Shown here in pieces: positions 1 to 9,501 of a DNA stretch of 64,000 nt. The notes beneath the pieces were generated by a model. The model was given only the letters and a program-made list of their open reading frames with translations. It was not told the DNA's origin and ran no database searches. The stretch is from Methylophilaceae bacterium (GTDB taxonomy: Bacteria > Pseudomonadota > Gammaproteobacteria > Burkholderiales > Methylophilaceae): assembly GCA_013141125.1 (NCBI GenBank), contig JABFRO010000003.1, forward strand, positions 110,458 through 174,457, written 5' to 3'. Within the stretch, counting starts at the first letter, position 1, and each line of letters opens with the position of its first letter. Both the position numbers and the translations under genes were made by a program.

Positions 1-196
1 CATTTTCATCACGCTTGGCGGCTAATTCCGCGCCGGATTCAACTCCTGCCGCTGTAAGCCAGGTATTAAAGCGCGCAGAGGAAAATAACATGGAAGCGCT
101 GACTTCTCCCGGGATAGCTTCTTTCATCTGCTCATTGGATAAATGAATGTGCGCATCTGCGCGGTCGTAAAAAGCTTGATCTGCATCTTTGGGCAT
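1..196 (-). CDS. DUF3144 family protein, N-terminal part (cut by window edge)
   Basis: The reading frame starts at the ATG at 196 (MPKDADQAFYDRADAHIH) and runs off the left edge after about 65 residues. The pattern 'xFYDRADAHIxLxNEQ' followed by 'VSASMLFSSARFN' matches my memory of the small DUF3144 family of proteobacteria, normally about 75-85 residues, so only the last few codons are missing. Function is unknown. It is the last visible gene of the leftward hemF block, 70 bp downstream of the hemF stop. Confidence 0.6.
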   Translation of the reverse strand, partial: MPKDADQAFYDRADAHIHLSNEQMKEAIPGEVSASMLFSSARFNTWLTAAGVESGAELAAKRDEN

Positions 197-266
197 GGTG
201 ACACTCCAGAAGGTGAAATTTAATACGTTGAGAGCACATTGTCTGAATATGTGGCAAAGCCTGATT

Positions 267-1190
267 TTATCTTGCCACTTCCAGCCAATTCCGATCAAGC
301 AGAAAGTCTGTATACAGTTTGGCCTCAGCACTGCCCGCTTGTGGCTGCCAGTCGTAGCGCCATTTCACTATTGGTGGCATGGACATGAGAATGGATTCGG
401 TGCGGCCATTGGATTGCAGGCCGAATAGGGTGCCACGGTCGTAGACCAAATTGAATTCGACATAGCGGCCACGTCTATAGGCTTGAAAGTCGCGTTCGCG
501 TTCGCCGTAGGGCATGTCCTTGCGGCGTTGCACGATGGGTAGGTAGGCCTGCAGGAAGGCATCGCCCACGCTTTTCAGCAGGGCGAAGCTTTGTTCAAAC
601 CCCAGTGCATTGAAATCGTCAAAGAAAATGCCGCCTATACCGCGCGGTTCCTGGCGGTGTTTGAGGTAGAAGTATTCATCGCAGGCTTTTTTGAATTCGG
701 GATAAAGGTTTGCACCAAAGGGTGCCAGGGCATCGCGGCAGGTGCGGTGGAAGTGCACGGCATCTTCTTCAAAGCCATAATAGGGGGTGAGATCCATACC
801 GCCGCCAAACCACCAGATGGGTTCCGCTCCGGCTTTTTGCGCCACAAAAAAGCGGATGTTCATATGTACGGTGGGGGCATATGGGTTGCGCGGGTGGAAC
901 ACCAGCGAAACGCCCATGGCTTCCCAGCTACGACCGGCGGCCTCGGGGTGAGCCGCGCTGGCGGAGGGTGGCAATTTGTTGCCGGTAACATGGGAGAAGC
1001 CCACGCCGGCACGTTCAAACACATGGCCTTCTTCCAGTAGGCATGAGGTGCCACCACCGCCTTCGGCACGTTGCCAGCTATCGTGCAGGAAGTTCTTGCC
1101 ATCGACCAGTTCCAGCGCTTCGACAATTTTGCCTTGCAGGTTTTGCAGGTATTCAAAAACTGCATTTGTATTCAATGGGTTTGTATTCAT
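267..1190 (-). CDS. hemF: Oxygen-dependent coproporphyrinogen III oxidase
   Basis: Converts coproporphyrinogen III to protoporphyrinogen IX by oxidative decarboxylation of two propionates, using O2, in cytosolic haem synthesis. The 307-residue product shows the family hallmarks: a glycine-rich segment '[20 protein letters not shown]' near residue 45, '[14 protein letters not shown]' near 105, '[13 protein letters not shown]', and the C-terminal '[15 protein letters not shown]' block. Length agrees with HemF (about 300). I chose the ATG at 1190 ([14 protein letters not shown]) because homology begins soon after it; a longer in-frame extension overlaps the upstream tsaC-like gene and looks like its shadow. 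Confidence 0.95.
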   Translation of the reverse strand: MNTNPLNTNAVFEYLQNLQGKIVEALELVDGKNFLHDSWQRAEGGGGTSCLLEEGHVFERAGVGFSHVTGNKLPPSASAAHPEAAGRSWEAMGVSLVFHPRNPYAPTVHMNIRFFVAQKAGAEPIWWFGGGMDLTPYYGFEEDAVHFHRTCRDALAPFGANLYPEFKKACDEYFYLKHRQEPRGIGGIFFDDFNALGFEQSFALLKSVGDAFLQAYLPIVQRRKDMPYGERERDFQAYRRGRYVEFNLVYDRGTLFGLQSNGRTESILMSMPPIVKWRYDWQPQAGSAEAKLYTDFLLDRNWLEVAR

Positions 1191-1213
1191 GGTGATGTTC
1201 TCTGTGGTTGGTT

Positions 1214-1759
1214 TCAGGCACGTATTATCCGGCCTGTGGTCAGATCTTGAATAGTGCTGGGTTTGTGGTTTTTGCCGATACGGCCGTTGATGATTCTGAT
1301 GTTTGCCGCGAATAGTTGCCGACATGCGTGCGCAGTTTTTGCCGCTTTGCCGCCGCTGTGGTTGGCGCTGGTGGAAACCAGTGCCATGTTGAGGCGGCGG
1401 CATAAATCCGCACTGGAGCGATGCGCGGTGACCCGCACGGCTATGCTGGTGTGGCGGCCGCTGAGCCAGGGTGGACAGTTTTTTGCCGCAGGCACCAGCC
1501 AGGTATGCGCGCCCGGCCAGCTGGTATCGAGTTGCAGTTGTTGCGCCGGGTTGACCGGTTGCATATAAGGCTTTAACTGGCGCTGGCAGGAGGCAATCAA
1601 AATTAAACCTTTGTGTTGCGGCCTGCCTTTCAGGCGCAGCAAGCGTTTGACGGCGCTTCTATTTTTGGGATCGCAACCCAGACCAAAACAGGATTCAGTC
1701 GGGTAGGCAATAATGCCGCCGCCTTGCAAAAAAAGCTTTAAGCCGCGCGCATTTTTCAT
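1214..1759 (-). CDS. tsaC: Sua5/YciO/YrdC-type threonylcarbamoyl-AMP synthase (short TsaC form)
   Basis: Makes threonylcarbamoyl-AMP from threonine, bicarbonate and ATP, the first step of t6A37 formation in ANN-decoding tRNAs. At 181 residues it is the short single-domain TsaC form, without the C-terminal Sua5 domain. Visible signatures are '[19 protein letters not shown]' near the N-terminus, '[16 protein letters not shown]' near residue 43, 'IAVRVTAH' and '[11 protein letters not shown]' near 130. It lies 18 bp after purD and 23 bp before hemF, all leftward, so co-transcription is likely. The YciO-type paralogue is the alternative. Confidence 0.85.
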   Translation of the reverse strand: MKNARGLKLFLQGGGIIAYPTESCFGLGCDPKNRSAVKRLLRLKGRPQHKGLILIASCQRQLKPYMQPVNPAQQLQLDTSWPGAHTWLVPAAKNCPPWLSGRHTSIAVRVTAHRSSADLCRRLNMALVSTSANHSGGKAAKTAHACRQLFAANIRIINGRIGKNHKPSTIQDLTTGRIIRA

Positions 1760-1777
1760 GAGCTTGCGTTACGCGCG

Positions 1778-3046
1778 CTAGCCTTTGATAGCTCTATAGC
1801 CTATATCCCTGCGCATCTGGCTACCGTCAAACTGGATTTGATTGGCAATCTGGTAAGCATTTTGCTGCGCCTGCTTGACCGATTCACCCAGCGCAGTCAC
1901 ACATAGCACGCGTCCGCCGCTGGTGACTACCTGGCCATTTACCAGTGCGGTTCCGGCATGAAATACATGGGCACCTTCCAGTGCGCCAGGCAAGCCGCTA
2001 ATCACGTCGCCAATTCTGGGTGCATCCGGGTAATTGGCGGCAGCCATCACTACACCCAGCGCGATGTGTCTGTCCCACTCCACTTCGGCCTGATCGAGTG
2101 TGCCATTCACCGCATGTTCCGCCAAACCGAGCAGATCACTCTTGAGGCGTAGCATGATAGGCTGGGTTTCCGGGTCGCCCATGCGGCAATTGAATTCCAG
2201 GGTTTTGACTTGTCCATCCGGGCTAATCATCAGCCCGGCATATAAAAAGCCGGTGTAGGGTATGCCGTCATCGGCCATACCTGCCACTGTGGGCGTGATG
2301 ATTTCGCGCATGACTTTGGCGTGAATTTCGGGGGTGACCACTTTTGCGGGAGAATAAGCACCCATGCCGCCGGTATTTGGCCCCAAATCGCCATCTAGCA
2401 GACGTTTGTGATCTTGACTGGTGGCCAGCGGCAGAATGTTTTTGCCATCCACCATGACGATAAAACTGGCTTCCTCGCCTTGCAGAAATTCTTCAATCAC
2501 CACGCGCGCACCGGCACTGCCCAGCTTGTTATCGGAAAGCATGAAGTCTATCGCATCGTGCGCTTCCTGCTCGTTCATGGCGACTACCACGCCTTTACCC
2601 GCCGCCAGACCATCGGCCTTGATGACGATAGGTGCGCCTTGTTTGCGCACATAAACATGCGCGGAGGCGGCATCGTCAAAGGTGGCGTAAGCAGCGGTAG
2701 GAATGTGGTGGCGCAACATGAAGGCCTTGGCAAAATCCTTGGAGCTTTCCAGTTGCGCGGCGGCTTTGGTTGGGCCGAAAATCTTTAACTTGGCGGCGTG
2801 AAAGGCATCGACAATGCCTTGTGACAGCGGCGCTTCCGGGCCGACGATGGTCAGCGCAATCTGCTCTTCCTGCGCATAACGTACCAGATCGGCCACTTGC
2901 GTCAGCGGCACGTTTTCCATATCGGGATCCAGCGCAGTACCCGCATTGCCGGGGGCGACATAGACTTTGCTGATTCTGGGACTTTGCGCAATTTTCCAGG
3001 CTAACGCATGTTCACGTCCGCCACCGCCGATGATTAGCACTTTCAT
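1778..3046 (-). CDS. purD: Phosphoribosylamine-glycine ligase (GARS)
   Basis: ATP-grasp ligase joining phosphoribosylamine and glycine to GAR, second step of de novo purine synthesis. The 422-residue product is full length. The N-terminus 'MKVLIIGGGGREHALAWKIA' is the classic PurD start, followed by 'YVAPGNAGTA', 'TIVGPEAPLSQGIVDAF', the ATP-grasp stretch 'IVIKADGLAAGKGVVVA' near residue 145 and 'EFNCRMGDPETQPI' of the metal site. It follows purH by 42 bp in the same direction, a usual purH-purD pairing. Confidence 0.97.
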   Translation of the reverse strand: MKVLIIGGGGREHALAWKIAQSPRISKVYVAPGNAGTALDPDMENVPLTQVADLVRYAQEEQIALTIVGPEAPLSQGIVDAFHAAKLKIFGPTKAAAQLESSKDFAKAFMLRHHIPTAAYATFDDAASAHVYVRKQGAPIVIKADGLAAGKGVVVAMNEQEAHDAIDFMLSDNKLGSAGARVVIEEFLQGEEASFIVMVDGKNILPLATSQDHKRLLDGDLGPNTGGMGAYSPAKVVTPEIHAKVMREIITPTVAGMADDGIPYTGFLYAGLMISPDGQVKTLEFNCRMGDPETQPIMLRLKSDLLGLAEHAVNGTLDQAEVEWDRHIALGVVMAAANYPDAPRIGDVISGLPGALEGAHVFHAGTALVNGQVVTSGGRVLCVTALGESVKQAQQNAYQIANQIQFDGSQMRRDIGYRAIKG

Positions 3047-3088
3047 GATGTTTTAAGGTTCCCTAAATTGTCGGAAGTTTTCGCAAGT

Positions 3089-4675
3089 TTAATGACGGAA
3101 ATGGCGGATGCCGGTTAATACCATGGCAATGCCGTGTTCATCAGCGGCCGCAATCACTTCATCATCACGTATGCTGCCGCCCGGCTGAATCACGCAATTG
3201 GCACCGGCGGCCGCCAGCACATCCACACCATCGCGGAAGGGGAAGAATGCATCGGATGCCACTACTGAGTTTTGTAAGGATAGCCCGGCATTTTGCGCTT
3301 TGATGGCAGCAATGCGCGTGCTGTCCACCCGGCTCATTTGGCCTGCGCCTACGCCCAGCGTCATGTTGCCGCCGCAGAATACGATAGCATTGGATTTGAT
3401 ATATTTGGCCACGCGCCAGGCGAACAACAAATCCTGCATTTGTTCCGGGTTGGGGTGTTTCTTGGTAACGATTTTAAGTTCATTCAGTTTGATTTCATGG
3501 TTATCAGCTGTTTGCAGCAACAGGCCGGAACCCACACGCTTGGAGTCTATAAAATTGCGACCATTCTTCCAAGCTGTGTCGCCACCTTCAGGCAGGGCAA
3601 TTTTTAAAACGCGGACATTGGCTTTAGTGCTCAACACCGCCAGCGCTTCAGCAGTAAAATCTGGTGCTATCAGCACCTCAACAAACTGTTTGGAAATGGC
3701 TTCAGCTGCTGCTCCGTGGACTATTCGATTGAAAGCAATAATGCCGCCAAAGGCCGAAGTGGGGTCAGTTTGAAATGCCTTGCTGTAAGCCTCCAATGCC
3801 GTACCGCCTAATGCCACCCCGCAAGGGTTGGCGTGTTTGACGATGACGCAAGCACCAGTATCAAAGCTTTTAACACATTCCCACGCGGCATCGGCATCGG
3901 CAATGTTGTTGTAGGAGAGCTCCTTACCCTGTAACTGTTCTGCCGTGACCAGAGAGCCTGGAGCAGGGTGCAAATCACGATAGAAGGCGGCTTGCTGGTG
4001 TGGGTTCTCACCGTAGCGCAAATCCTGTAGTTTAACGAAGTTGCCATTCACTTGATCGGGGAAAGGCTTGCGTGAGCCATCCGCTTTGAATGATGACAAA
4101 TAATCGCTGATAGCACCGTCATAATTGCTGATGCGATTGAATGCGGCGACAGACAAGGCAAAACGTGTAGCTTGCCCGGTGGCTCCGCCGGTACTTTGCA
4201 TTTCGGTCAGCACGTCGGCATATTGTGAGGCATCGGTCAGTACGGCGACATCTTTCCAGTTTTTTGCCGCTGAGCGCACCATGGCCGGGCCGCCAATGTC
4301 TATGTTTTCAATGGCTTCTTCCAGCGTGCAACCCGCGCGAGCCACGGTCGCCTCAAAGGGATAGAGATTAACCACTACCATATCAATATTGGGAATGTTG
4401 GCCGACTGCATGGCCGCTACGTGTTCAGGCAAATCGCGCCTGCCGAGTATGCCGCCATGCACTTTGGGGTGCAGTGTTTTAACCCGACCATCCAGCATTT
4501 CCGGGAAACCGGTGTAGTCGCCAACTTCGGTCACCGGGATATTATTCTCGCGGAAGAGTTTGGCGGTGCCGCCAGTGGAAAGTATTTCAACACCGAATGT
4601 CGCCAAGACGCTGGCAAATTCCAGAATGCCTTGTTTGTCTGAAACGCTAATGAGTGCACGCTTAATAGTAGCCAT
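3089..4675 (-). CDS. purH: Bifunctional AICAR transformylase / IMP cyclohydrolase
   Basis: Catalyses the last two steps of purine synthesis: formylation of AICAR with 10-formyl-THF, then ring closure to IMP. 528 residues, normal for PurH. The N-terminal MGS-like cyclohydrolase domain (about 1-195) contains '[16 protein letters not shown]', '[14 protein letters not shown]' and '[18 protein letters not shown]'. The transformylase domain contains '[14 protein letters not shown]', the active-site '[12 protein letters not shown]' and 'SNAIVFCGG'. It precedes purD and follows fis on the same strand. Confidence 0.97.
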   Translation of the reverse strand: MATIKRALISVSDKQGILEFASVLATFGVEILSTGGTAKLFRENNIPVTEVGDYTGFPEMLDGRVKTLHPKVHGGILGRRDLPEHVAAMQSANIPNIDMVVVNLYPFEATVARAGCTLEEAIENIDIGGPAMVRSAAKNWKDVAVLTDASQYADVLTEMQSTGGATGQATRFALSVAAFNRISNYDGAISDYLSSFKADGSRKPFPDQVNGNFVKLQDLRYGENPHQQAAFYRDLHPAPGSLVTAEQLQGKELSYNNIADADAAWECVKSFDTGACVIVKHANPCGVALGGTALEAYSKAFQTDPTSAFGGIIAFNRIVHGAAAEAISKQFVEVLIAPDFTAEALAVLSTKANVRVLKIALPEGGDTAWKNGRNFIDSKRVGSGLLLQTADNHEIKLNELKIVTKKHPNPEQMQDLLFAWRVAKYIKSNAIVFCGGNMTLGVGAGQMSRVDSTRIAAIKAQNAGLSLQNSVVASDAFFPFRDGVDVLAAAGANCVIQPGGSIRDDEVIAAADEHGIAMVLTGIRHFRH

Positions 4676-4723
4676 ATTGGATTTGCCCGGAGTGGAGTTG
4701 CAGAGTAAGAGTTACAAAAGGGA

Positions 4724-4957
4724 TTACTGAATTTGGTATTGCTGGAGTTTTTTGCGCAGGGTATTGCGATTGACACCTAAAATTTCTGCCGCTTTACTTT
4801 GGTTGCCGTTGGCATGCTTCATGATGTATTCCAGCAGCGGCTTTTCTACTGATTGCAATACCATATCGTAGACGGCATTTGGCTGCTGCCCATCCAGATT
4901 TTTAAAGTATTCATCAAGCGCAACCTGTATGCAGGTATTCAGGTCGTATTTTTTCAT
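4724..4957 (-). CDS. fis: Fis family nucleoid-associated DNA-binding protein
   Basis: Small DNA-bending regulator of rRNA promoters, recombination and nucleoid structure. The 77-residue product has the C-terminal helix-turn-helix 'NQSKAAEILGVNRNTLRKKLQQYQI' (first helix after 'KPLLEYIMKHANGN'), nearly identical to the Fis/NtrC-type C-terminus. It is shorter than E. coli Fis (98 residues) and lacks most of the N-terminal beta-hairpin arms, as in other betaproteobacterial Fis-like proteins. Its start overlaps the dusB stop by 4 bp (ATGA), the conserved dusB-fis pairing, so the two are translationally coupled. Confidence 0.9.
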   Translation of the reverse strand: MKKYDLNTCIQVALDEYFKNLDGQQPNAVYDMVLQSVEKPLLEYIMKHANGNQSKAAEILGVNRNTLRKKLQQYQIQ

Positions 4958-5988
4958 TGGGTAATCAACATTTCTTCAAGATTCGGTGTGTCTTCATCCA
5001 GATATTGCAGGCGCTCATCATGTTGTTGCAGATGAGCAAAAAACTCCTCAATAGCTGACAATTGCGCTTCTATGGTTTGTAGCTGGTTCATATTGTGGCG
5101 AAAATGCGCGGAACCAACCAAGCCCTTGGTGTACCAGGAAATATGCTTGCGTGCGACGCGCATTCCACCCAGTTCACCATAAAACTGGTAAAGGTCATGA
5201 ATGTGTTCCAACATCACACTGCGAATTTCGGCCACTTCAGGTGCAGGCAAATGGCTGCCAGTTTCCAGAAAATGCGCAATTTCACGGAAGATCCATGGCC
5301 GCCCTTGCGCCGCGCGACCTATCATTACAGCATCTGCTCCGGTATGTTCCAGAACAAATTTGGCTTTTTCTGGTGTGGTAATATCGCCGTTGGCAATCAA
5401 CGGAATTTTGATGGCTTGTTTTACGGCGGCGATGGTTTCGTATTCTGCATCTCCGGTGTACGCGCAAGCGCGTGTACGGCCATGCATGGCCAGTGCCTGC
5501 ACACCGCAATCTTCCGCCATTCTGGCGATGGTGACCGCGTTGCGATTTTGCTTATCCCAGCCGGTGCGAATTTTTAAAGTGACCGGTACGTTTACTGCAC
5601 TTACCACCGCTTTCAAAATTTGCGCTACCAAGGGTTCGTCTTTGAGTAAGGCCGAGCCTGCCATGACGTTACAAATCTTTTTTGCCGGACAGCCCATGTT
5701 GATGTCGATAATCTGCGCGCCATTATCCACGTTGTATTTGGCTGCTTCTGCCATCATTTTAGGGTCGGCACCGGCGATTTGTACTGAAATCGGATTGACT
5801 TCACCTTCATGGTTGGCTCGGCGCAAGGTCTTGGCGCTACCATACAGCAATGAATTGGAAGTCACCATCTCGGATACAGCCATGCCCGCCCCCAGCTTCT
5901 TGCAAAGTTGACGGAACGGTCTGTCAGTCACGCCAGCCATCGGGGCGACTATCAGATTGTTTTTTAAAGTGTATGGGCCGATTTGCAC
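4954..5988 (-). CDS. dusB: tRNA-dihydrouridine synthase B
   Basis: FMN- and NADPH-dependent enzyme reducing uridines in the tRNA D-loop. 344 residues with a TIM-barrel start 'NLIVAPMAGVTDRPFR', the catalytic cysteine in 'INMGCPAKKICN' near residue 100, 'KIRTGWD', 'ALAMHGRTRACAYTG' and the FMN phosphate-binding 'GADAVMIGRAAQGRPWIF'. The C-terminal helical RNA-binding part is complete. It is the first gene of the leftward operon; its 5' flank (5989-6138) faces the tRNA-Lys terminator. Assignment to DusB rather than DusA/DusC rests on the dusB-fis order. Confidence 0.95.
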   Translation of the reverse strand: MQIGPYTLKNNLIVAPMAGVTDRPFRQLCKKLGAGMAVSEMVTSNSLLYGSAKTLRRANHEGEVNPISVQIAGADPKMMAEAAKYNVDNGAQIIDINMGCPAKKICNVMAGSALLKDEPLVAQILKAVVSAVNVPVTLKIRTGWDKQNRNAVTIARMAEDCGVQALAMHGRTRACAYTGDAEYETIAAVKQAIKIPLIANGDITTPEKAKFVLEHTGADAVMIGRAAQGRPWIFREIAHFLETGSHLPAPEVAEIRSVMLEHIHDLYQFYGELGGMRVARKHISWYTKGLVGSAHFRHNMNQLQTIEAQLSAIEEFFAHLQQHDERLQYLDEDTPNLEEMLITQ

Positions 5989-6138
5989 GTACTTGTTATT
6001 CGCTTACGCTGATGTTTGAGAGGTGGTGAAGAGCGCCTATTTTATAGGTAAAGCCAGCCTGAGAAAACCAAATATTCAGTAAATATTCTGTGGCCGATTT
6101 GCTAGACTGGCTTCTACAGGCAAGTCTGATAAAATAAA

Positions 6139-6167
6139 AAACCGCAGTGTTTTTCAACACGCGGTTT
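6139..6167 (-). terminator. Intrinsic terminator, probably the original tRNA-Lys terminator
   Basis: A 7-bp stem AAACCGC/GCGGTTT (6139-6145 with 6161-6167) has a further GTGT/ACAC pairing inside. Read leftward it is followed by a T-rich run. It lies 32 bp beyond the tRNA-Lys 3' remnant, where the terminator of the undisrupted tRNA gene would have been. Confidence 0.75.
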
Positions 6168-6198
6168 ATGTGGGGTACTGCTTTGGTATTATTAATTT

Positions 6199-6246
6199 GG
6201 TGGGGCGTGCGGGGATCGAACCCACGACAAACGGATTAAAAGTCCG
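6199..6246 (-). repeat. attL: 3' half of tRNA-Lys displaced by integration
   Basis: Read leftward this is the 3' part of tRNA-Lys (from the anticodon stem through T-arm, acceptor strand and encoded CCA). The stretch 6203-6246 is identical over 44 bp to 43568-43611 inside the intact tRNA-Lys at the other end of the island. After 6246 homology stops and integrase DNA begins. This is the usual footprint of a tyrosine integrase using a tRNA 3' end as attachment site. Here the acceptor strand reads ACGCCCC, which pairs fully with the 5' GGGGCGT of the tRNA. Confidence 0.95.
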
Positions 6247-6256
6247 ATGAATATCA

Positions 6257-7660
6257 ATGACCGAGCCTACTAATAGATTTCAATTCACTAAAACAGCGAT
6301 TGATGCCCTGCCCTTTGAAGCTAAAGGCAAACAAAAATCCTATTACGATACCAACTCAACGGGATTGATGTTACGTGTTGGTGAGTTTAGTAAAACATTC
6401 TATCTACAAGCGCGCATCAGGAATGGTGACCCCGTCCGAGTAGCAATTGGTAAGTATGGAAAATTTACAATCAACCAAGCCAAAGATGAGGCTGTCAAAA
6501 TTCAGGCAAAACTTAACGCAGGCATCAATCCGATTGAAGAAACAAGGAAAGTAAAGCAAGAAGCAGTTGTTGCCGATTTGGCTGGAAAGCAAACGCTGGA
6601 ATGGCTGTTACTGGAATATAAACAAAAACATTTGATTGAGTTTAAGGGAGGCAGTGAAAGCTCAATTAAGGGAATTGATGATGCCTTCAACTATTTCAAT
6701 GAGCGTTCAGTTAAAACCCTAAAAAAAGACCCCAAAGACAAGACTGGTAAAACTTGGATTGCCGACAAAACGGTGACACTTAAAGATATGCTGAAAAGAC
6801 CCTTCAGGGAAATCACCAAGTCAGAGATACAAGACAGATTTGAAGTTTTCAAAGTGGCACTACCAACCAGACCAGGTTCACGAATGGAGCCAATTAAAAG
6901 GACACATCAGTTATCGTTTAAAAATGTCAGCATTGCCTACAATTGGATTATCCCGCGCATCGCGAGTAAGAATAAACACGATGTCATAGAAAACCCCGTG
7001 AGCATTCTTGGCACTTTTAAAGAATGGCGAAGTTCAGAGGCAAGAACCAACTATTTGGACTTCAAAAATAAAGAATGCTATTTATGGTGGAATGCCGTTG
7101 ATCAATACAGCTACTTTGACTACGTTGTGAGGGATTACATTTTCGTATCGCTACTACAAGGTGGTCGCTCAATCGATTTGGCGAGCATTGAATGGAAGCA
7201 TATCAACCTGAAGAACAAAACCATCCACTATATACGCACAAAAAATAAATTAGACTACCTATTTCCCATGACTGATATGGTCTATGAAATATTGAAAGCC
7301 AGGCATGATAAAAAAACTTCACAATTTGTATTTGAGTATGCCAAGAGTAAAAAAACAGGCCATATTGTTAAAAACATCCACCATCACTTGGTGAATATTG
7401 CTGAAGTGAGTGGCGTCAGATTAAGTCATCACGATTTCAGGCGCACTATCACCTCGGCTGCAAGTATCAGCACCATGCTGATTAGTGAGAAAATGACCAA
7501 CCATATTTTAAAACACAAACTGCAAGGTGTTGATCGACATTACTTTATGAAAGACAATGATGAGCTGAAAATTGCCCTGCAAAAAATTGAAGATTATTAC
7601 CTGACACAGGTCGCCTATTTTAGAGCTCAAGCTCACGAAAGATTAAACAGTGCTACCTAA
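6257..7660 (+). CDS. int: Tyrosine site-specific integrase (P4-type, DUF4102 N-terminus)
   Basis: Catalyses integration and excision of the island at tRNA-Lys. The 467-residue protein starts with a DUF4102-like arm-binding region ('TKTAIDALPFEAKGKQKSYYDTNSTGL' is at its N-terminus), then a core-binding domain and a catalytic domain with R near 303 ('QGGRSIDLASIEW'), HxxR near 390 ('LSHHDFRRTI'), H near 419 and the nucleophile Tyr near 429 ('VDRHYFMK'). The ATG at 6257 lies only 10 bp from the attL core, after an in-frame stop at 6248, so its promoter must lie in or beyond the attachment site. Its stop overlaps the next gene by 11 bp. Confidence 0.95.
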   Translation: MTEPTNRFQFTKTAIDALPFEAKGKQKSYYDTNSTGLMLRVGEFSKTFYLQARIRNGDPVRVAIGKYGKFTINQAKDEAVKIQAKLNAGINPIEETRKVKQEAVVADLAGKQTLEWLLLEYKQKHLIEFKGGSESSIKGIDDAFNYFNERSVKTLKKDPKDKTGKTWIADKTVTLKDMLKRPFREITKSEIQDRFEVFKVALPTRPGSRMEPIKRTHQLSFKNVSIAYNWIIPRIASKNKHDVIENPVSILGTFKEWRSSEARTNYLDFKNKECYLWWNAVDQYSYFDYVVRDYIFVSLLQGGRSIDLASIEWKHINLKNKTIHYIRTKNKLDYLFPMTDMVYEILKARHDKKTSQFVFEYAKSKKTGHIVKNIHHHLVNIAEVSGVRLSHHDFRRTITSAASISTMLISEKMTNHILKHKLQGVDRHYFMKDNDELKIALQKIEDYYLTQVAYFRAQAHERLNSAT

Positions 7661-8513
7661 TGACATTTTAAGTAAGTTGGATTCGCTACCTGCAAGCACA
7701 CCCATTATGCTGGAGCATTTGATTGCTATTTTAAGCAGTCTGTCACACGACCTGCCATCAGCTCAAATCAACGTCTTATATAGCACGTGGGATAAAGAGA
7801 AGGTTATCAATGAGCAGGCATTAGCCGAATGGATTGGTGTCAGTGTTAAAACCCTGCGGGCATGGCGACTACTTGGTAAAGGTCCTCAATTTGAAAAACT
7901 TGAGAAAAAGCTGGTGGGCTATCAAGTTGGCACTATTAGAGAATGGCTTAAAAGCAGAAAGGTACAATCCACCACCGAAGCCGACACGCTTAAATTTGGT
8001 GGCATGGAATTCGACACAGTATTTCCTACTATATATATAGACTACCAACCACGACCATTCTTTGAGAGTTTAGACGAAGAATTGAATATCACGGGCTATG
8101 AAGTCCTCTGGGCTGAAAAAGACAGCCTGACCTCATGGTATCTATCGGTGTGCGAATTGGGCATTGATATTGACGCCATTATTAGCGAGCTTGAAAAACG
8201 TGTAAATGACGGGCTGGACATCAATGCGCCGCAATCATTCATTAAAAACAATGAGGCATACACTGCTTGTTTCAGTCATATTGTTGCCAAGCAGAAGATG
8301 GAATTGTTTCAGGAATACGCATTGCTGATTAACACCCTTTTTAAACTTGATATTGATTTCACGCAAACCAATAGTAATGGTGAAACAGCGATTGATTTAG
8401 CCAAACAATGTGGCAATGAAAACTTAGTTAAAATGATTGAGTCAAAAGCCTTGTTTGATAAATTGAATGAGATGTTGCCAGCTAAAGATATGCCCATAAA
8501 AGCCACTGAATGA
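7650..8513 (+). CDS. Unknown protein with helix-turn-helix and ankyrin-like tail
   Basis: 287 residues, family not recognised. Residues about 50-110 contain 'NEQALAEWIGVSVKTLRAWRLLGKGPQ' followed by 'KKLVGYQVGTIREWLKSRK', a layout like the DNA-binding fold of AlpA/excisionase-type or MerR-like proteins. Near the C-terminus 'TQTNSNGETAIDLAKQCGNENLVKMI' looks like one ankyrin repeat. It overlaps the integrase stop by 11 bp, so it is expressed with it. I infer a regulatory or recombination-directionality role, but the large central part (110-230) has no recognised motif. Confidence 0.6.
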   Translation: MLPNDILSKLDSLPASTPIMLEHLIAILSSLSHDLPSAQINVLYSTWDKEKVINEQALAEWIGVSVKTLRAWRLLGKGPQFEKLEKKLVGYQVGTIREWLKSRKVQSTTEADTLKFGGMEFDTVFPTIYIDYQPRPFFESLDEELNITGYEVLWAEKDSLTSWYLSVCELGIDIDAIISELEKRVNDGLDINAPQSFIKNNEAYTACFSHIVAKQKMELFQEYALLINTLFKLDIDFTQTNSNGETAIDLAKQCGNENLVKMIESKALFDKLNEMLPAKDMPIKATE

Positions 8514-8578
8514 TTTCATGTAACCATAAGATACCTATATACTTAGGCATAAAATACAATCTTGATTAGGATGATTAA

Positions 8579-9151
8579 ATGACCACACCCACACTTGATG
8601 AAAAGCGAGCCGAACTTAACCGCATAGTTGCTTTAAGTTTGAAAGGCGAATCTACAAAAGAAGATGATGACTTATATATTACTTACAGTGCAGACATTCG
8701 TGACGCTAAAAATGCGAAAACTGCAAAAATCACTGAATTAAAAGCCCTGATTAAAGATAATGAAATTGTAATCGCTGAGTTATTTAATCATGCTGAACTT
8801 AAAGCCGCAGGTTATAGCAAAACACCTAAGGTGGCAGATGAAGGCGCTAATGAAGAATATCCATACCCAAGTAATGGAAACGAAGTATTGCTTAAATTCG
8901 TCCCGCAAAAATCAGGCGAAAAGCCCTTTGAGCTCAAACAAGGCCGCATCTACGAGCCGTTAAATGGAAAAGGTACAAAACCCTTTGGACAATCAGTTCG
9001 TACGCCGTTAAAAAACTATGGCGTCAGTCAAGAAAAATTGATGGAAATTACCACGCCCTACGGCAAGACTTATTTTGAAACAACTGAAGGTCAAGCCGAA
9101 CTTGCTGCGATTTTAGAAGTTGCTAAAGTTAAAACCAAAGCTGAAGCCTAA
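8579..9151 (+). CDS. Hypothetical protein, 190 aa
   Basis: Not recognised. The N-terminal third is charged and predicted helical ('LDEKRAELNRIVALSLKG'; 'AKNAKTAKITELKALIKDN') and could form a coiled coil. The middle ('EEYPYPSNGNEVLLKFVP', 'GRIYEPLNGKG') looks like a small beta-rich domain. No signal peptide or membrane segment is seen. It starts 65 bp after the preceding gene and converges with the higA gene (20 bp between stops). Confidence 0.6.
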   Translation: MTTPTLDEKRAELNRIVALSLKGESTKEDDDLYITYSADIRDAKNAKTAKITELKALIKDNEIVIAELFNHAELKAAGYSKTPKVADEGANEEYPYPSNGNEVLLKFVPQKSGEKPFELKQGRIYEPLNGKGTKPFGQSVRTPLKNYGVSQEKLMEITTPYGKTYFETTEGQAELAAILEVAKVKTKAEA

Positions 9152-9170
9152 ACTTTACACAGAAAGTGGC

Positions 9171-9476
9171 TTAAGCCGCCACTGCGTGAAATACCCGAAT
9201 ACGGGGTGCGATTTTATCTGTTAAATTTCGCATAGCCATGCGCATATCATATTCGCTTTGCAGATTAAGCCAAAAACGCGGCTCCATTCCGAAGAACAGC
9301 CCTAAACGTAATGCAGTATCTGCCGTAATCGGACGGGTGCCATGGACAACTTCACTAATGCGACTAGGTGAAACATCAATGTCAGAGGCTAACTGTCTAG
9401 CAGTGATGCCCATAGGTTTCATGAAATCTTCAAGAAGAATTTCGCCTGGATAAATTTCATCAAGTAGTTGTGCCAT
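9171..9476 (-). CDS. higA: HigA-type antitoxin, XRE-family helix-turn-helix
   Basis: 101-residue antitoxin. 'YPGEILLEDFMKPMGITARQLASDIDVSPSRISEVVHGTRPITADTALRLG' is the typical HigA/VapI helix-turn-helix with the conserved 'PGEIL' N-terminus. It is encoded 25 bp after the toxin gene in the same leftward transcript; this toxin-first order is usual for higBA. It should neutralise HigB and repress the promoter ahead of higB. It probably helps keep the island in the chromosome. Confidence 0.9.
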   Translation of the reverse strand: MAQLLDEIYPGEILLEDFMKPMGITARQLASDIDVSPSRISEVVHGTRPITADTALRLGLFFGMEPRFWLNLQSEYDMRMAMRNLTDKIAPRIRVFHAVAA

Positions 9477-9501
9477 TTTCTATACTCCGTTAAGTCCCAA
9501 T

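Noticed and set aside
1190-1403. N-terminal extension of hemF
   Set aside because: It overlaps the end of the tsaC-like gene on the same strand, and HemF similarity starts after the ATG at 1190.
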